DNA from: a bacterium
GTDB taxonomy: Bacteria; Bdellovibrionota; Bdellovibrionia; Bdellovibrionales; UBA1609
Assembly (NCBI GenBank): GCA_021784635.1
Contig: JAJYHS010000157.1
Span: 1 to 6,165 of the forward strand
Direction of reading: 5' to 3'
DNA length: 6,165 nt
The notes under the pieces were generated by a model that was given only the letters and a program-made list of their open reading frames with translations, was not told the origin of the DNA and made no database searches. The translations under genes were made by a program, and so were the position numbers. The stretch's first letter is position 1; each line of letters begins with the position of its first letter. Below are positions 1 through 5,329 of the stretch, one piece after another.

Positions 1-66
1 CACATCTTTCATTTTGCCATTGCCGTCTGTTTGCGTAGACGAGAAAAAATAGATGAACTTTTTCAT
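1..66 (-). CDS. ppdK: Pyruvate, phosphate dikinase, N-terminal fragment (cut by window edge)
   Basis: Read on the minus strand from the ATG at 66-64, the 22 visible codons begin MKKFIYFFSS and continue with TDGNGKMKDV. This is the opening of pyruvate phosphate dikinase, whose family N-termini read roughly MKK-[YF]-V-Y-x-F...G-N-x-x-M-K-D-L-LGGKGA. The LGGKGA nucleotide-binding loop would lie just past the window edge. The enzyme interconverts pyruvate + ATP + Pi with phosphoenolpyruvate + AMP + PPi in the cytoplasm and works in gluconeogenic or glycolytic flux. A good Shine-Dalgarno (GAGGG, plus-strand 72-76) sits 5-6 nt before the ATG, which supports this start; an ATG at 83-81 is out of frame and soon stops. 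The gene lies 109 bp downstream of the regulator gene in the same direction. The call rests on only 22 residues, but the pattern is characteristic. Confidence 0.83.
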   Translation of the reverse strand, partial: MKKFIYFFSSTQTDGNGKMKDV

Positions 67-83
67 GGCTTCCCTCTTCTCAT

Positions 84-102
84 GGTGCACTGAATTCGCA
101 CC
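84..102 (-). repeat. Short inverted repeat in ppdK leader
   Basis: GGTGC (84-88) and GCACC (98-102) can form a 5-bp stem with a 9-nt loop in the ppdK leader, ending about 8 nt before the Shine-Dalgarno. No T-run follows, so it is not an intrinsic terminator. It is short enough to be chance. Confidence 0.2.
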
Positions 103-128
103 TTGCCGTCGCTCCCGTTGACCCTCTG

Positions 129-157
129 TGGCTAACATTCGTGCGAAATACAGTCAA
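129..157 (-). promoter_or_regulatory. Candidate ppdK promoter
   Basis: On the minus strand there is TTGACT (plus 152-157; five of six bases of the sigma70 -35 box), a 17-nt spacer, then TAGCCA (plus 129-134), a weak -10 preceded by TG in the extended -10 position. Transcription would start near 122 and leave a leader of about 56 nt before the ppdK ATG. The spacer contains the imperfect palindrome TTCGTGCGAA (139-148). The -35 and spacing are good but the -10 is poor. It would let ppdK be transcribed independently of the regulator gene upstream. Confidence 0.35.
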
Positions 158-175
158 CCGCGATCTACCTTTAGT

Positions 176-991
176 TTAATTCGGCTCTATCCAAAACCAG
201 TCTATATTTAGGTTGGCGATGTCTTCGGCTTTTGAGTCCTTAACAAGCTGATTTGCCCGATTCAAAAAATCCGTAATCTCCTCGCGCAGCTTTTCAAAAT
301 CCGACCTTGATATTGAAAATTGCCCCGAATACATCAACTCGCCATCAAGTAAAGTTTCGCTTCTGCGAATTGCATTGATCCTCCAATTAGAATAGTGCTT
401 GAGCACGTATGGCGACCCGCGCTCGACAAATGTGCTCTGCACCCCCATCGTATATGTACCGGACCGCTCGATACAAAGCCCGGCACTGACCAAAAATCTC
501 ACAATTTCAGCCGCCACATTTTTTTTAATTCCAAACCTTGCTACAATATCGTCAAGAGTAACTCCCTTTTCGCGAGTCGACGTAAAAAGATGAACGGCGG
601 AGTAAATCCAACTCGAATAAAAAACGGCGCGCTCTTGATCGGTCAGTTTTTTTTCGTGCGAAATGCGCTTTGAAAGCTTCAGAGCTTCATTTTTCAACAA
701 CACAATTTTTTTATCTAAGTGCCGACGAAGCTCAACCGTGCCCGCGCGCTCCCGTTGAATCAAAAGCGAAAAGTATTCCGTCTCAACTTCTGAATGGGCT
801 AGATATTCACTCAACAACAAGGCCTGTTCGGGATTGAACTCCCGCAGACCGGACATAATTTGACTAATCAATGTCGTGTTAACCCGCAAATGTTGGGCAA
901 TCTTAGACAGCTCGCCGCGACCCTTGCGTGGAAGATGCCGGATATATTGACGAAGGTAGGTGCGATAATCGTTGAATTCAAAAATCGTCAT
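176..991 (-). CDS. TIGR02147 / DUF4423 family putative transcriptional regulator
   Basis: A 271-residue cytoplasmic protein matching the TIGR02147/DUF4423 family in length and layout. Residues about 6-20 give the family-typical opening (FNDYRTYLRQY). Residues about 28-50 form an XRE-like helix-turn-helix (LSKIAQHLRV then TTLISQIMSGLR), followed by the FNPEQALLLSEYL and EYFSLL helices. After a basic helical linker (80-115) the DUF4423 part starts with DQERAVFYSSWIYSAVH. It includes a winged-helix-like stretch (144-185, VTLDDIVARFGI to AGLCIERSGTY) and ends with the usual Asn-Ile strand (LNIDWFWIEP). The family is generally viewed as DNA-binding, but I know of no defined regulon. No Shine-Dalgarno precedes the ATG at 991-989, and the predicted promoter would start transcription at that ATG. 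It is divergent from the exported-protein gene at 1136, which suggests auto- and neighbour regulation. ppdK lies downstream in the same direction. Confidence 0.9.
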   Translation of the reverse strand: MTIFEFNDYRTYLRQYIRHLPRKGRGELSKIAQHLRVNTTLISQIMSGLREFNPEQALLLSEYLAHSEVETEYFSLLIQRERAGTVELRRHLDKKIVLLKNEALKLSKRISHEKKLTDQERAVFYSSWIYSAVHLFTSTREKGVTLDDIVARFGIKKNVAAEIVRFLVSAGLCIERSGTYTMGVQSTFVERGSPYVLKHYSNWRINAIRRSETLLDGELMYSGQFSISRSDFEKLREEITDFLNRANQLVKDSKAEDIANLNIDWFWIEPN

Positions 992-997
992 GGCTGA

Positions 998-1027
998 ATT
1001 GTACTACAATCAAATATAAATTTACAA
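998..1027 (-). promoter_or_regulatory. Candidate promoter of the DUF4423 regulator (leaderless)
   Basis: On the minus strand there is a -35-like TTGTAA (plus 1022-1027), an 18-nt spacer and a -10 TACAAT (plus 998-1003; five of six). Counting seven bases on from the -10 places the transcript start at 991, the A of the ATG, so the mRNA would be leaderless. This fits the lack of any Shine-Dalgarno in front of the gene. The -35 lies inside the 18-bp palindrome. Confidence 0.5.
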
Positions 1028-1037
1028 ATTTGTAAAT
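1020..1037. promoter_or_regulatory. Perfect 18-bp palindrome, candidate operator between divergent genes
   Basis: The sequence ATTTACAAATTTGTAAAT is its own reverse complement over all 18 bases; the flanking bases (A on both sides) break the symmetry. It lies between the divergent regulator and exported-protein genes, 29 bp from the regulator ATG. It contains the -35-like TTGTAA of both promoters, one per strand. This is the usual form of a site for a dimeric helix-turn-helix protein, and the adjacent regulator is the obvious candidate. AT-rich palindromes also arise by chance, but the symmetric fit with both promoters makes that less likely. Confidence 0.6.
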
Positions 1038-1059
1038 AAATGCAGGCCAAATTTATAAA
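1030..1059 (+). promoter_or_regulatory. Candidate promoter of the exported-protein gene
   Basis: TTGTAA (1030-1035), an 18-nt spacer and TATAAA (1054-1059; five of six of TATAAT). The start would be near 1066, leaving a leader of about 70 nt before the ATG at 1136. The -35 sits in the right half of the palindrome and mirrors the minus-strand promoter in both hexamer and spacing. Confidence 0.5.
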
Positions 1060-1084
1060 AGAAATCTATCCGTGACTGCTGCGA

Positions 1085-1110
1085 AGCATTACATTGGCCC
1101 TGTAATTGCT
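1085..1110 (+). repeat. Stem-loop in the 5' leader of the exported-protein gene
   Basis: AGCA TTACA (1085-1093) pairs with TGTAA TGCT (1101-1105 and 1107-1110), with one bulged T at 1106 and a 7-nt loop. The 9-bp bulged stem ends 11 nt before the Shine-Dalgarno AAAGGAG (1122-1128). No T-run follows, so it is not a terminator. It may affect mRNA stability or translation, or it may be chance. Confidence 0.3.
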
Positions 1111-1135
1111 AACTCACTAACAAAGGAGAAGAAAA

Positions 1136-2155
1136 ATGAGCCCCCAATCACTAGCCCGAGTTTTCGGGACGGGAATTGTCACATTGCTTGTCGCCAGTAC
1201 AGTTGCTTTTGCCGGTGGCGCCAACGGTGGCGGCGGCAACCCGACCAACCCAACAGTTGCAAATTCGCATGAAGTGTCTGAGGCAATTAGCGACGCAAAA
1301 ATGGCACTGCCGATTTTCGTGCGCGCTTATCTGAATATCGTGCAAGAGCAACCCCATAAAGCGGGTGCTTTCTTTGGACCGAGTCAACTTTTCACGAAAG
1401 ATCTAGTGCAAACGAGGAACCGGCTTGATTCCGTCCATTGGGAGATTTTCCGCAACAAGCTTTGCCATTACGTCGATGCAAGCGGAAAGACAATCCGTCA
1501 AGTCGGCTCGGGAGATCCGGTTACAAATACGATTTGTTTAAGTGAATCTGGCCTACTCAAATATAAGTTCCCGACAAACCTCATTCAAGGCCAGACGTTG
1601 GCACTCGCGTTCAGAGAGTTCTCTCATCTATTAGGGGCAAATGAAGATCAAGCGGCTCAGTTCCAAATATTTGCCGTGACTCTGCTTGGCAACTATTCCT
1701 TCGAAAATTTACGCAATTTTGAAAATTCTTACGCGCACGTTCTTGAGGGATATTATAATGATTCGGGAATCGTTCTCGAAAGCTTCGATAACTCAACTAA
1801 TGCGAAGTCGTCAGAGTCCTTATTGGATCAGGCCGAATGTGCGGATCTCGAAGCACTAGCCACTGACGCCGTAGAATTGGGCGGTATTGTGAGGGGTAGC
1901 GAAAATGCCATTTATGAGCTGGGCATTTATGCAGGGCAAAATCCGTCAAGTTCAATTGGCACTGCGATGACAGATACGGTCAATTTGTTCAATCACTCAT
2001 GTCCAGAACGTTTCGAGCCTAGTACAAAAACCGACGTCATCAACCAGCTTAGAGTTATTCATGCAAAGTTGTGCGAGGCAGAAACGCGTTTATATCGCTT
2101 GTCGTCGAAAACAGTTTCAAGCTCGTGCTCGCCGAACGTTTCGAATTCGAAGTAA
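1136..2155 (+). CDS. Exported protein with a degenerate HExxH-type zincin motif
   Basis: A 339-residue protein of unassigned function. The start is well supported: AAAGGAG at 1122-1128 lies 7 nt before the ATG. A Sec signal peptide is clear: Arg8, a hydrophobic core at about 9-23, and Ala-Phe-Ala before probable cleavage after residue 26. The mature N-terminus is Gly/Asn/Pro-rich (27-37). Cys110 and Cys134 bracket a short conserved-looking loop; Cys235, Cys289, Cys313 and Cys331 follow, so disulfides in the periplasm or outside the cell are likely. At 160-170 the helix REFSHLLGANE has the form of HExxHxxGxxE, but the first zinc-ligand His is Arg160 (AGA, 1613-1615). Glu161, His164, Gly167 and Glu170 remain. 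I think related exported proteins of Bdellovibrio-type bacteria carry an intact HExxH here, but this is memory and not checked. Most likely it is a non-catalytic member. It is transcribed alone: a divergent promoter region lies before it and a terminator after it. Confidence 0.88.
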   Translation: MSPQSLARVFGTGIVTLLVASTVAFAGGANGGGGNPTNPTVANSHEVSEAISDAKMALPIFVRAYLNIVQEQPHKAGAFFGPSQLFTKDLVQTRNRLDSVHWEIFRNKLCHYVDASGKTIRQVGSGDPVTNTICLSESGLLKYKFPTNLIQGQTLALAFREFSHLLGANEDQAAQFQIFAVTLLGNYSFENLRNFENSYAHVLEGYYNDSGIVLESFDNSTNAKSSESLLDQAECADLEALATDAVELGGIVRGSENAIYELGIYAGQNPSSSIGTAMTDTVNLFNHSCPERFEPSTKTDVINQLRVIHAKLCEAETRLYRLSSKTVSSSCSPNVSNSK

Positions 2156-2178
2156 AATTCGATTGAACCCCGCCTAAG

Positions 2179-2221
2179 CGACCATGCTCCCGATTGTTCG
2201 AGCATGGTCGTTTTGCTTTTT
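2179..2221 (+). terminator. Strong intrinsic terminator after the 339-residue exported protein
   Basis: CGACCATGCTC (2179-2189) and GAGCATGGTCG (2200-2210) form a perfect 11-bp stem with a 10-nt loop, followed by TTTTGCTTTTT (2211-2221). The AAG at 2176-2178 can pair with the first Ts and lengthen the stem. It lies 23 bp after the stop codon. The left side is not T-rich on the minus strand, so it acts in one direction only. It separates this gene from the large coding region that follows. Confidence 0.92.
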
Positions 2222-2339
2222 ACGCCCGTGATGCGGCAACTTGAAAAGACGGCAAAATTGAACCGGCTAACAATATCCGGACCGAAGTCTATGTGCCGAC
2301 GGTAATTTGGCTCGAATAAAAAACCGAAAAGCACCAAAT

Positions 2340-4877
2340 ATGCGTGTCGATTTAAAATCGAAAATCACAGTCGCCATCGTCTCTTTTTTCGCCTTATTGG
2401 CAAGTCGCGCATCTCACGCGAGAACTTCAATGAACCTCGATAGTGAAACAGCCGCACAGATTTGCACGAATTGCCTCGATTCGTCGACTTCCGACCAGGG
2501 CTCACCACTCGCCTCACGCAACTTAGAAATGTTGAAAAACACGACAAACATCCTACGTTTGGATATTGCTAAGAAAACCAAAAACCATTGTGAAAACATT
2601 GTTGAATCGCGATCGTGTCGAAACTTGTACGCTGAAATACAAAAAAATCACCATAACCCGAACCAATACAAACGCACCTGCACCGAACAGGCACCAGGCC
2701 AAACCTCAAAAGAGGCGTTGCAATTCGTCGAAACTATTTTTTTAGGTACTGAGAACCCCGTTCGAAAAAAAATGCGTGAAACTGAGCGGCACTTTTTTGC
2801 CGGCTTCGGCAGGGCCATCTATCGTGGCACAGTGGGCTTTGCGGTGAACGTTTACAAAAATTATGAGGCGGCGCGCGTGTGCGATCACAGCATCACGGAT
2901 AAAAAACGGTTTTTTTATAATTACAACGCTAATCGCCCCAAAGACCTCCAAGTGAAGCTGCCGTCTCTAGCATGGTTCAACACCGAAACATGCTCAGGCG
3001 TAGAGGGTTATATCCAAATGATGGGTACAGAACTTTACACTCACAAGCTTTCTAAAGAAGGGGTGAAATTTAAGAGCGTTGGGAGCGAAATTCCGCATGA
3101 CATTAAAACAATTTCAATTGGTGTTTACGATCAGGCAAAACAAGAGCTGAAACGATTCCACGTCAAACTGGAGTGCTACAATTCACAAAAACGGTCAGAA
3201 TTAATCGGAGCCGCCGTAGGGATGATCGCACTCAATGTCACGCCGGTTGGTGATGCGAAAAAAGCTGAAGAAATAGCTGAGATTGCCGGCGTCGGTGAAA
3301 ATATCGTCGTAGACGCATCGAAAGTTAGCGAAGATGCCGCCAAGGTAGAAGAGGCATCCAAAGCGGCCCCAATAACGACAAACAGTGCAACGGTTGCCGC
3401 GGCCTCTGCACGAGAAAAAGAAATTTACTCGATACTCAAAGAAATGAATGAATTAAAACATCAGCCCGCTTCTGCAGAAAATCTGAAAAAATTGAATGAG
3501 CTTAACGACAAGGCAATCCAAATCACAGCTGAAGAATTAAAGACTCGCGGCATTAGCTTCAAAGTCGTCAATCCTAAAGCAGGTGGCGGTAATTTCATGC
3601 ATCTGGATGCTTTGCGAGCAAGGCAGAAAATTTTGATTCAGCGAGGGATTGAAATGGAGCCCGACATAAAATACCTCCGATCGCTAGAAGAAACACGCGC
3701 CAAATATCGTAAGCTTTTAAGCGACACAGCGATGAGAAAACAACAGCTCGCTACTGAAATCGAGGATACAGGCAAACAACTCGATAAGCTAAGCGCTAAG
3801 GGATCTGAATATGACAAAAAACTACGCCAAGTCTTAATTGAAAGGCGCAAGAGATATTCCGATTTATACCGTGAATTAGATCGCAATCAGACTGATATTA
3901 AAATGCAACTAGAGAAAACCGAAGCTGAGGTTGGGCGGCAACAGAATAAAATAAAAGAAATGGCCAATGCGCCTTTTGCTCCGGTGTTAAAATCATCTGA
4001 GCTGAAATACGTGCACACTTGGAACAATCCTTACATCGTAATTACGCCATCACCGACAAATCCTAAATTTCTCAACGCGGCAATAGAAAAATACAATACT
4101 GAAATCGTAATTTCGCCAAATTTTAAGTCGGCGGACCCGACAATTTTGGGCGGCATTTCCCGTTCGAATCGCGCTGACGAAACTGTATTTATTTATCCAA
4201 TCGAGCAGGTTTTCGCCAAAGGATCGATCGTCAGTGAAACCGCCAAGCACGAAGTGGTTCACTTAAAGTTGGGCCAATTACGCTCAGTCGGACACGAAAC
4301 GCCGTACAATGTCGAAATCACAGCTCATAAGGGTGAGAAAATTCCAGGATCATCACCAGGACTTTACGACGATTATATGTCGTTCGAAGAAATGGCGACG
4401 TGGAACCGAGATTTAAACTCGGCCAAAAAAAGTCATCTCACGGGAACAACAAATACCGCCTATAACTTCGATCAGGGCATCTTTAGGCAGGCCGGCAGCA
4501 CAGCCACGCAAGTCCAAAATGCGCGTGCTTTAAACCATCTCAGTTACTCAGCAATCAAAGCCGTTAGGGCCGCGCGTGAATATCTCGATACCGCCGATCC
4601 GGCAGATATTCCAATCACCATTAAGGGAGTGGATGGAGCAGGAACTTCAACTGTAACAGTACCGTATCTCACCCAAGGGCGTGAAATCGGCAAGATTAAA
4701 ATCACGCTTGTTAACTTAACAAAAGCAAATAAAGACGATGCCGTTAAACTCGCACAAGAATACCTCGATCGCGTCGAAGCTCGCGCCAAGGTTCACGGCA
4801 CTAAAGCATTAAACATTATAAAAGCGCACCGCAGTGCCATTCGCGCAAAAGCGTGGGTACCGGTTACGCCAAACTAA
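2340..4877 (+). CDS. Large exported coiled-coil protein with a C-terminal HExxH (zincin-like) domain
   Basis: An 845-residue protein counted from the ATG at 2340. An in-frame TTG at 2307 would add 11 residues. I prefer the ATG because it gives a compact signal peptide (MRVDLKSK, hydrophobic 9-20, Ser-His-Ala before cleavage near 27), but neither start has a good Shine-Dalgarno. Order of parts: a Cys-rich N-terminal region (28-280) with all eight cysteines (42, 45, 84, 93, 114, 181, 218, 279); a hydrophobic Gly/Ala stretch ending TPVGD (286-305); an Ala/Lys/Glu-rich linker (306-360); a long, highly charged coiled coil (about 359-545) broken by a Gly-rich turn (GGGNF); and a domain with HEVVH (637-641, bases 4248-4262). 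That domain continues into LYDDYMSFEEMATWNRDL (675-692), whose Glu683 or Glu684 could be the third zinc ligand. A basic helical tail runs to 845. It is probably periplasmic or secreted. A peptidase or effector role is an inference, and the substrate is unknown. Confidence 0.88.
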   Translation: MRVDLKSKITVAIVSFFALLASRASHARTSMNLDSETAAQICTNCLDSSTSDQGSPLASRNLEMLKNTTNILRLDIAKKTKNHCENIVESRSCRNLYAEIQKNHHNPNQYKRTCTEQAPGQTSKEALQFVETIFLGTENPVRKKMRETERHFFAGFGRAIYRGTVGFAVNVYKNYEAARVCDHSITDKKRFFYNYNANRPKDLQVKLPSLAWFNTETCSGVEGYIQMMGTELYTHKLSKEGVKFKSVGSEIPHDIKTISIGVYDQAKQELKRFHVKLECYNSQKRSELIGAAVGMIALNVTPVGDAKKAEEIAEIAGVGENIVVDASKVSEDAAKVEEASKAAPITTNSATVAAASAREKEIYSILKEMNELKHQPASAENLKKLNELNDKAIQITAEELKTRGISFKVVNPKAGGGNFMHLDALRARQKILIQRGIEMEPDIKYLRSLEETRAKYRKLLSDTAMRKQQLATEIEDTGKQLDKLSAKGSEYDKKLRQVLIERRKRYSDLYRELDRNQTDIKMQLEKTEAEVGRQQNKIKEMANAPFAPVLKSSELKYVHTWNNPYIVITPSPTNPKFLNAAIEKYNTEIVISPNFKSADPTILGGISRSNRADETVFIYPIEQVFAKGSIVSETAKHEVVHLKLGQLRSVGHETPYNVEITAHKGEKIPGSSPGLYDDYMSFEEMATWNRDLNSAKKSHLTGTTNTAYNFDQGIFRQAGSTATQVQNARALNHLSYSAIKAVRAAREYLDTADPADIPITIKGVDGAGTSTVTVPYLTQGREIGKIKITLVNLTKANKDDAVKLAQEYLDRVEARAKVHGTKALNIIKAHRSAIRAKAWVPVTPN

Positions 4878-4899
4878 CCCCGCCGTCGAACTGCCGGCC

Positions 4900-4929
4900 A
4901 TTGCGCCATCCTTAAATTTTCGGCGCAAT
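4900..4929. repeat. 8-bp inverted repeat downstream of the large exported protein
   Basis: ATTGCGCC (4900-4907) and GGCGCAAT (4922-4929) form a perfect 8-bp, GC-containing stem with a 14-nt AT-rich loop, starting 23 bp after the stop codon. No T-run follows on either strand. It could protect the 3' end of the transcript or act as a non-canonical terminator. Confidence 0.4.
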
Positions 4930-5109
4930 ATCAACTTCGAATTTCGGTGCCATTCGGGAGCAAGTTCGCTCGGCTAAATTTTCGCTCCGTTTGGAGTGCG
5001 ACTCAAAGTAAATGCCGTCGCAAACTCTTACCATTGCGCACGTCATACATTTTGAATACGCGAACGTTCGAACAAGACACGATACCTGATCGTGCTGTAA
5101 TAATACCGC
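4912..5109 (-). pseudogene. Possible remnant or small minus-strand gene, Cys-containing
   Basis: The minus strand is open for 65 codons (stop TAA at 4914-4912, upstream TGA at 5112-5110). The only good start is the ATG at 5046-5044, which gives 44 residues beginning MTCAMVRVCDGIYFES and ending FEVDIAPKI. The composition is protein-like: balanced charge, aromatic residues and spaced cysteines (residues 3, 9 and 29 of the 44, plus upstream in-frame ones). The start has no Shine-Dalgarno, and the open frame extends upstream of it without a start codon, as expected for the 3' end of a decayed gene. The sequence upstream is AT-rich and not coding-like. A chance open frame remains quite possible. 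I do not recognise the family. Confidence 0.25.
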
Positions 5110-5136
5110 TCAATTTTTTATTTTAAATTATTGAGC
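5108..5136. repeat. AT-rich stem-loop
   Basis: GCTCAAT (5108-5114) and ATTGAGC (5130-5136) form a perfect 7-bp stem. The 15-nt interior is almost all A and T, and three more A-T pairs are possible after two T-T mismatches. The T-run lies inside the loop rather than after the stem, so it is not a normal terminator. It may be a protein-binding site or a weak transcript end. Confidence 0.35.
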
Positions 5137-5215
5137 ACCAAAAAATCTCCGGACTGAGCAAAGATAAGATCGCGTTCATACACACAATTTCAAACACCGC
5201 CAAACTTTGTCACCA

Positions 5216-5248
5216 TTTCGGAAATTATTCCTTATTTTGGAAATATCC
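5216..5248. repeat. Imperfect direct repeat upstream of the lipoprotein gene
   Basis: TTTCGGAAATTATTCC (5216-5231) is followed by TTTTGGAAATATCC (5235-5248), which is the same motif with one T lost. The GGAAAT cores start 19 bp apart, near two helical turns, so a protein could bind both on one face. The second copy overlaps the candidate -35 box of the lipoprotein promoter. Confidence 0.35.
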
Positions 5249-5263
5249 ACGTCGATGTATTAT
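5237..5263 (+). promoter_or_regulatory. Weak candidate promoter of the lipoprotein gene
   Basis: TTGGAA (5237-5242) and TATTAT (5258-5263; five of six of TATAAT) are separated by 15 bp, which is shorter than ideal. Transcription would begin near 5270, leaving a leader of about 60 nt. The -10 is good; the -35 and spacing are doubtful, which would fit an activated promoter using the adjacent repeats. Confidence 0.28.
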
Positions 5264-5329
5264 TCGGCCTCGCTATTGAAAACATAACCGCTCGGCTCGC
5301 GCCGATGCTGATAAATGACGGAGGAAAAC

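Larger units (their letters stand above)
4878..5329. other. 452-bp intergenic spacer
   Basis: No convincing plus-strand gene lies between the large exported protein and the lipoprotein. The left half (4878-5126) is of ordinary composition and holds a minus-strand open frame that may be a remnant (entered separately). The middle (5100-5140) is AT-rich with a stem-loop. The right 110 bp hold a duplicated GGAAAT motif, a possible promoter and the lipoprotein gene's Shine-Dalgarno. No classical terminator (stem plus T-run) is seen after the stop at 4877. A perfect 10-bp palindrome, CGAACGTTCG, lies at 5061-5070. Confidence 0.6.

Noticed and set aside
395..673. Plus-strand open frame of 92 codons opposite the regulator gene.
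   Set aside because: It is fully antisense to a gene with clear family features, has no Shine-Dalgarno and has no recognisable motifs.
2241..2276. TTGAAA and TAACAAT as a promoter for the large gene.
   Set aside because: The spacing is about 21 bp and the -10 is poor, so support is too weak to list, although some promoter is expected after the terminator at 2179-2221.
2059..2337. Minus-strand open frame of 92 codons across the terminator and the gap before the large gene.
   Set aside because: It reads through a clear terminator hairpin and overlaps the end of a well-supported gene; no start signals or recognisable family.
2901..2921. AAAAAACGGTTTTTTT followed by a perfect TATAAT inside the large gene, which looks like a terminator or internal promoter.
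   Set aside because: The A/T stem with a 3-nt loop is too weak and lies within codons that read as normal protein. No -35 box is found at the right distance from TATAAT.
5012..5089. Plus-strand ATG frame of 25 codons in the spacer.
   Set aside because: Very short, no convincing ribosome binding site and no protein-like features.
4878..5126. The plus strand stays open for 82 codons after the TAA of the large protein, in the same frame, suggesting stop-codon read-through or an eroded C-terminus.
   Set aside because: The translation is Arg-rich with very few acidic residues, unlike the protein before it. It is better explained as chance or as the antisense shadow of the protein-like minus-strand frame in the same place.
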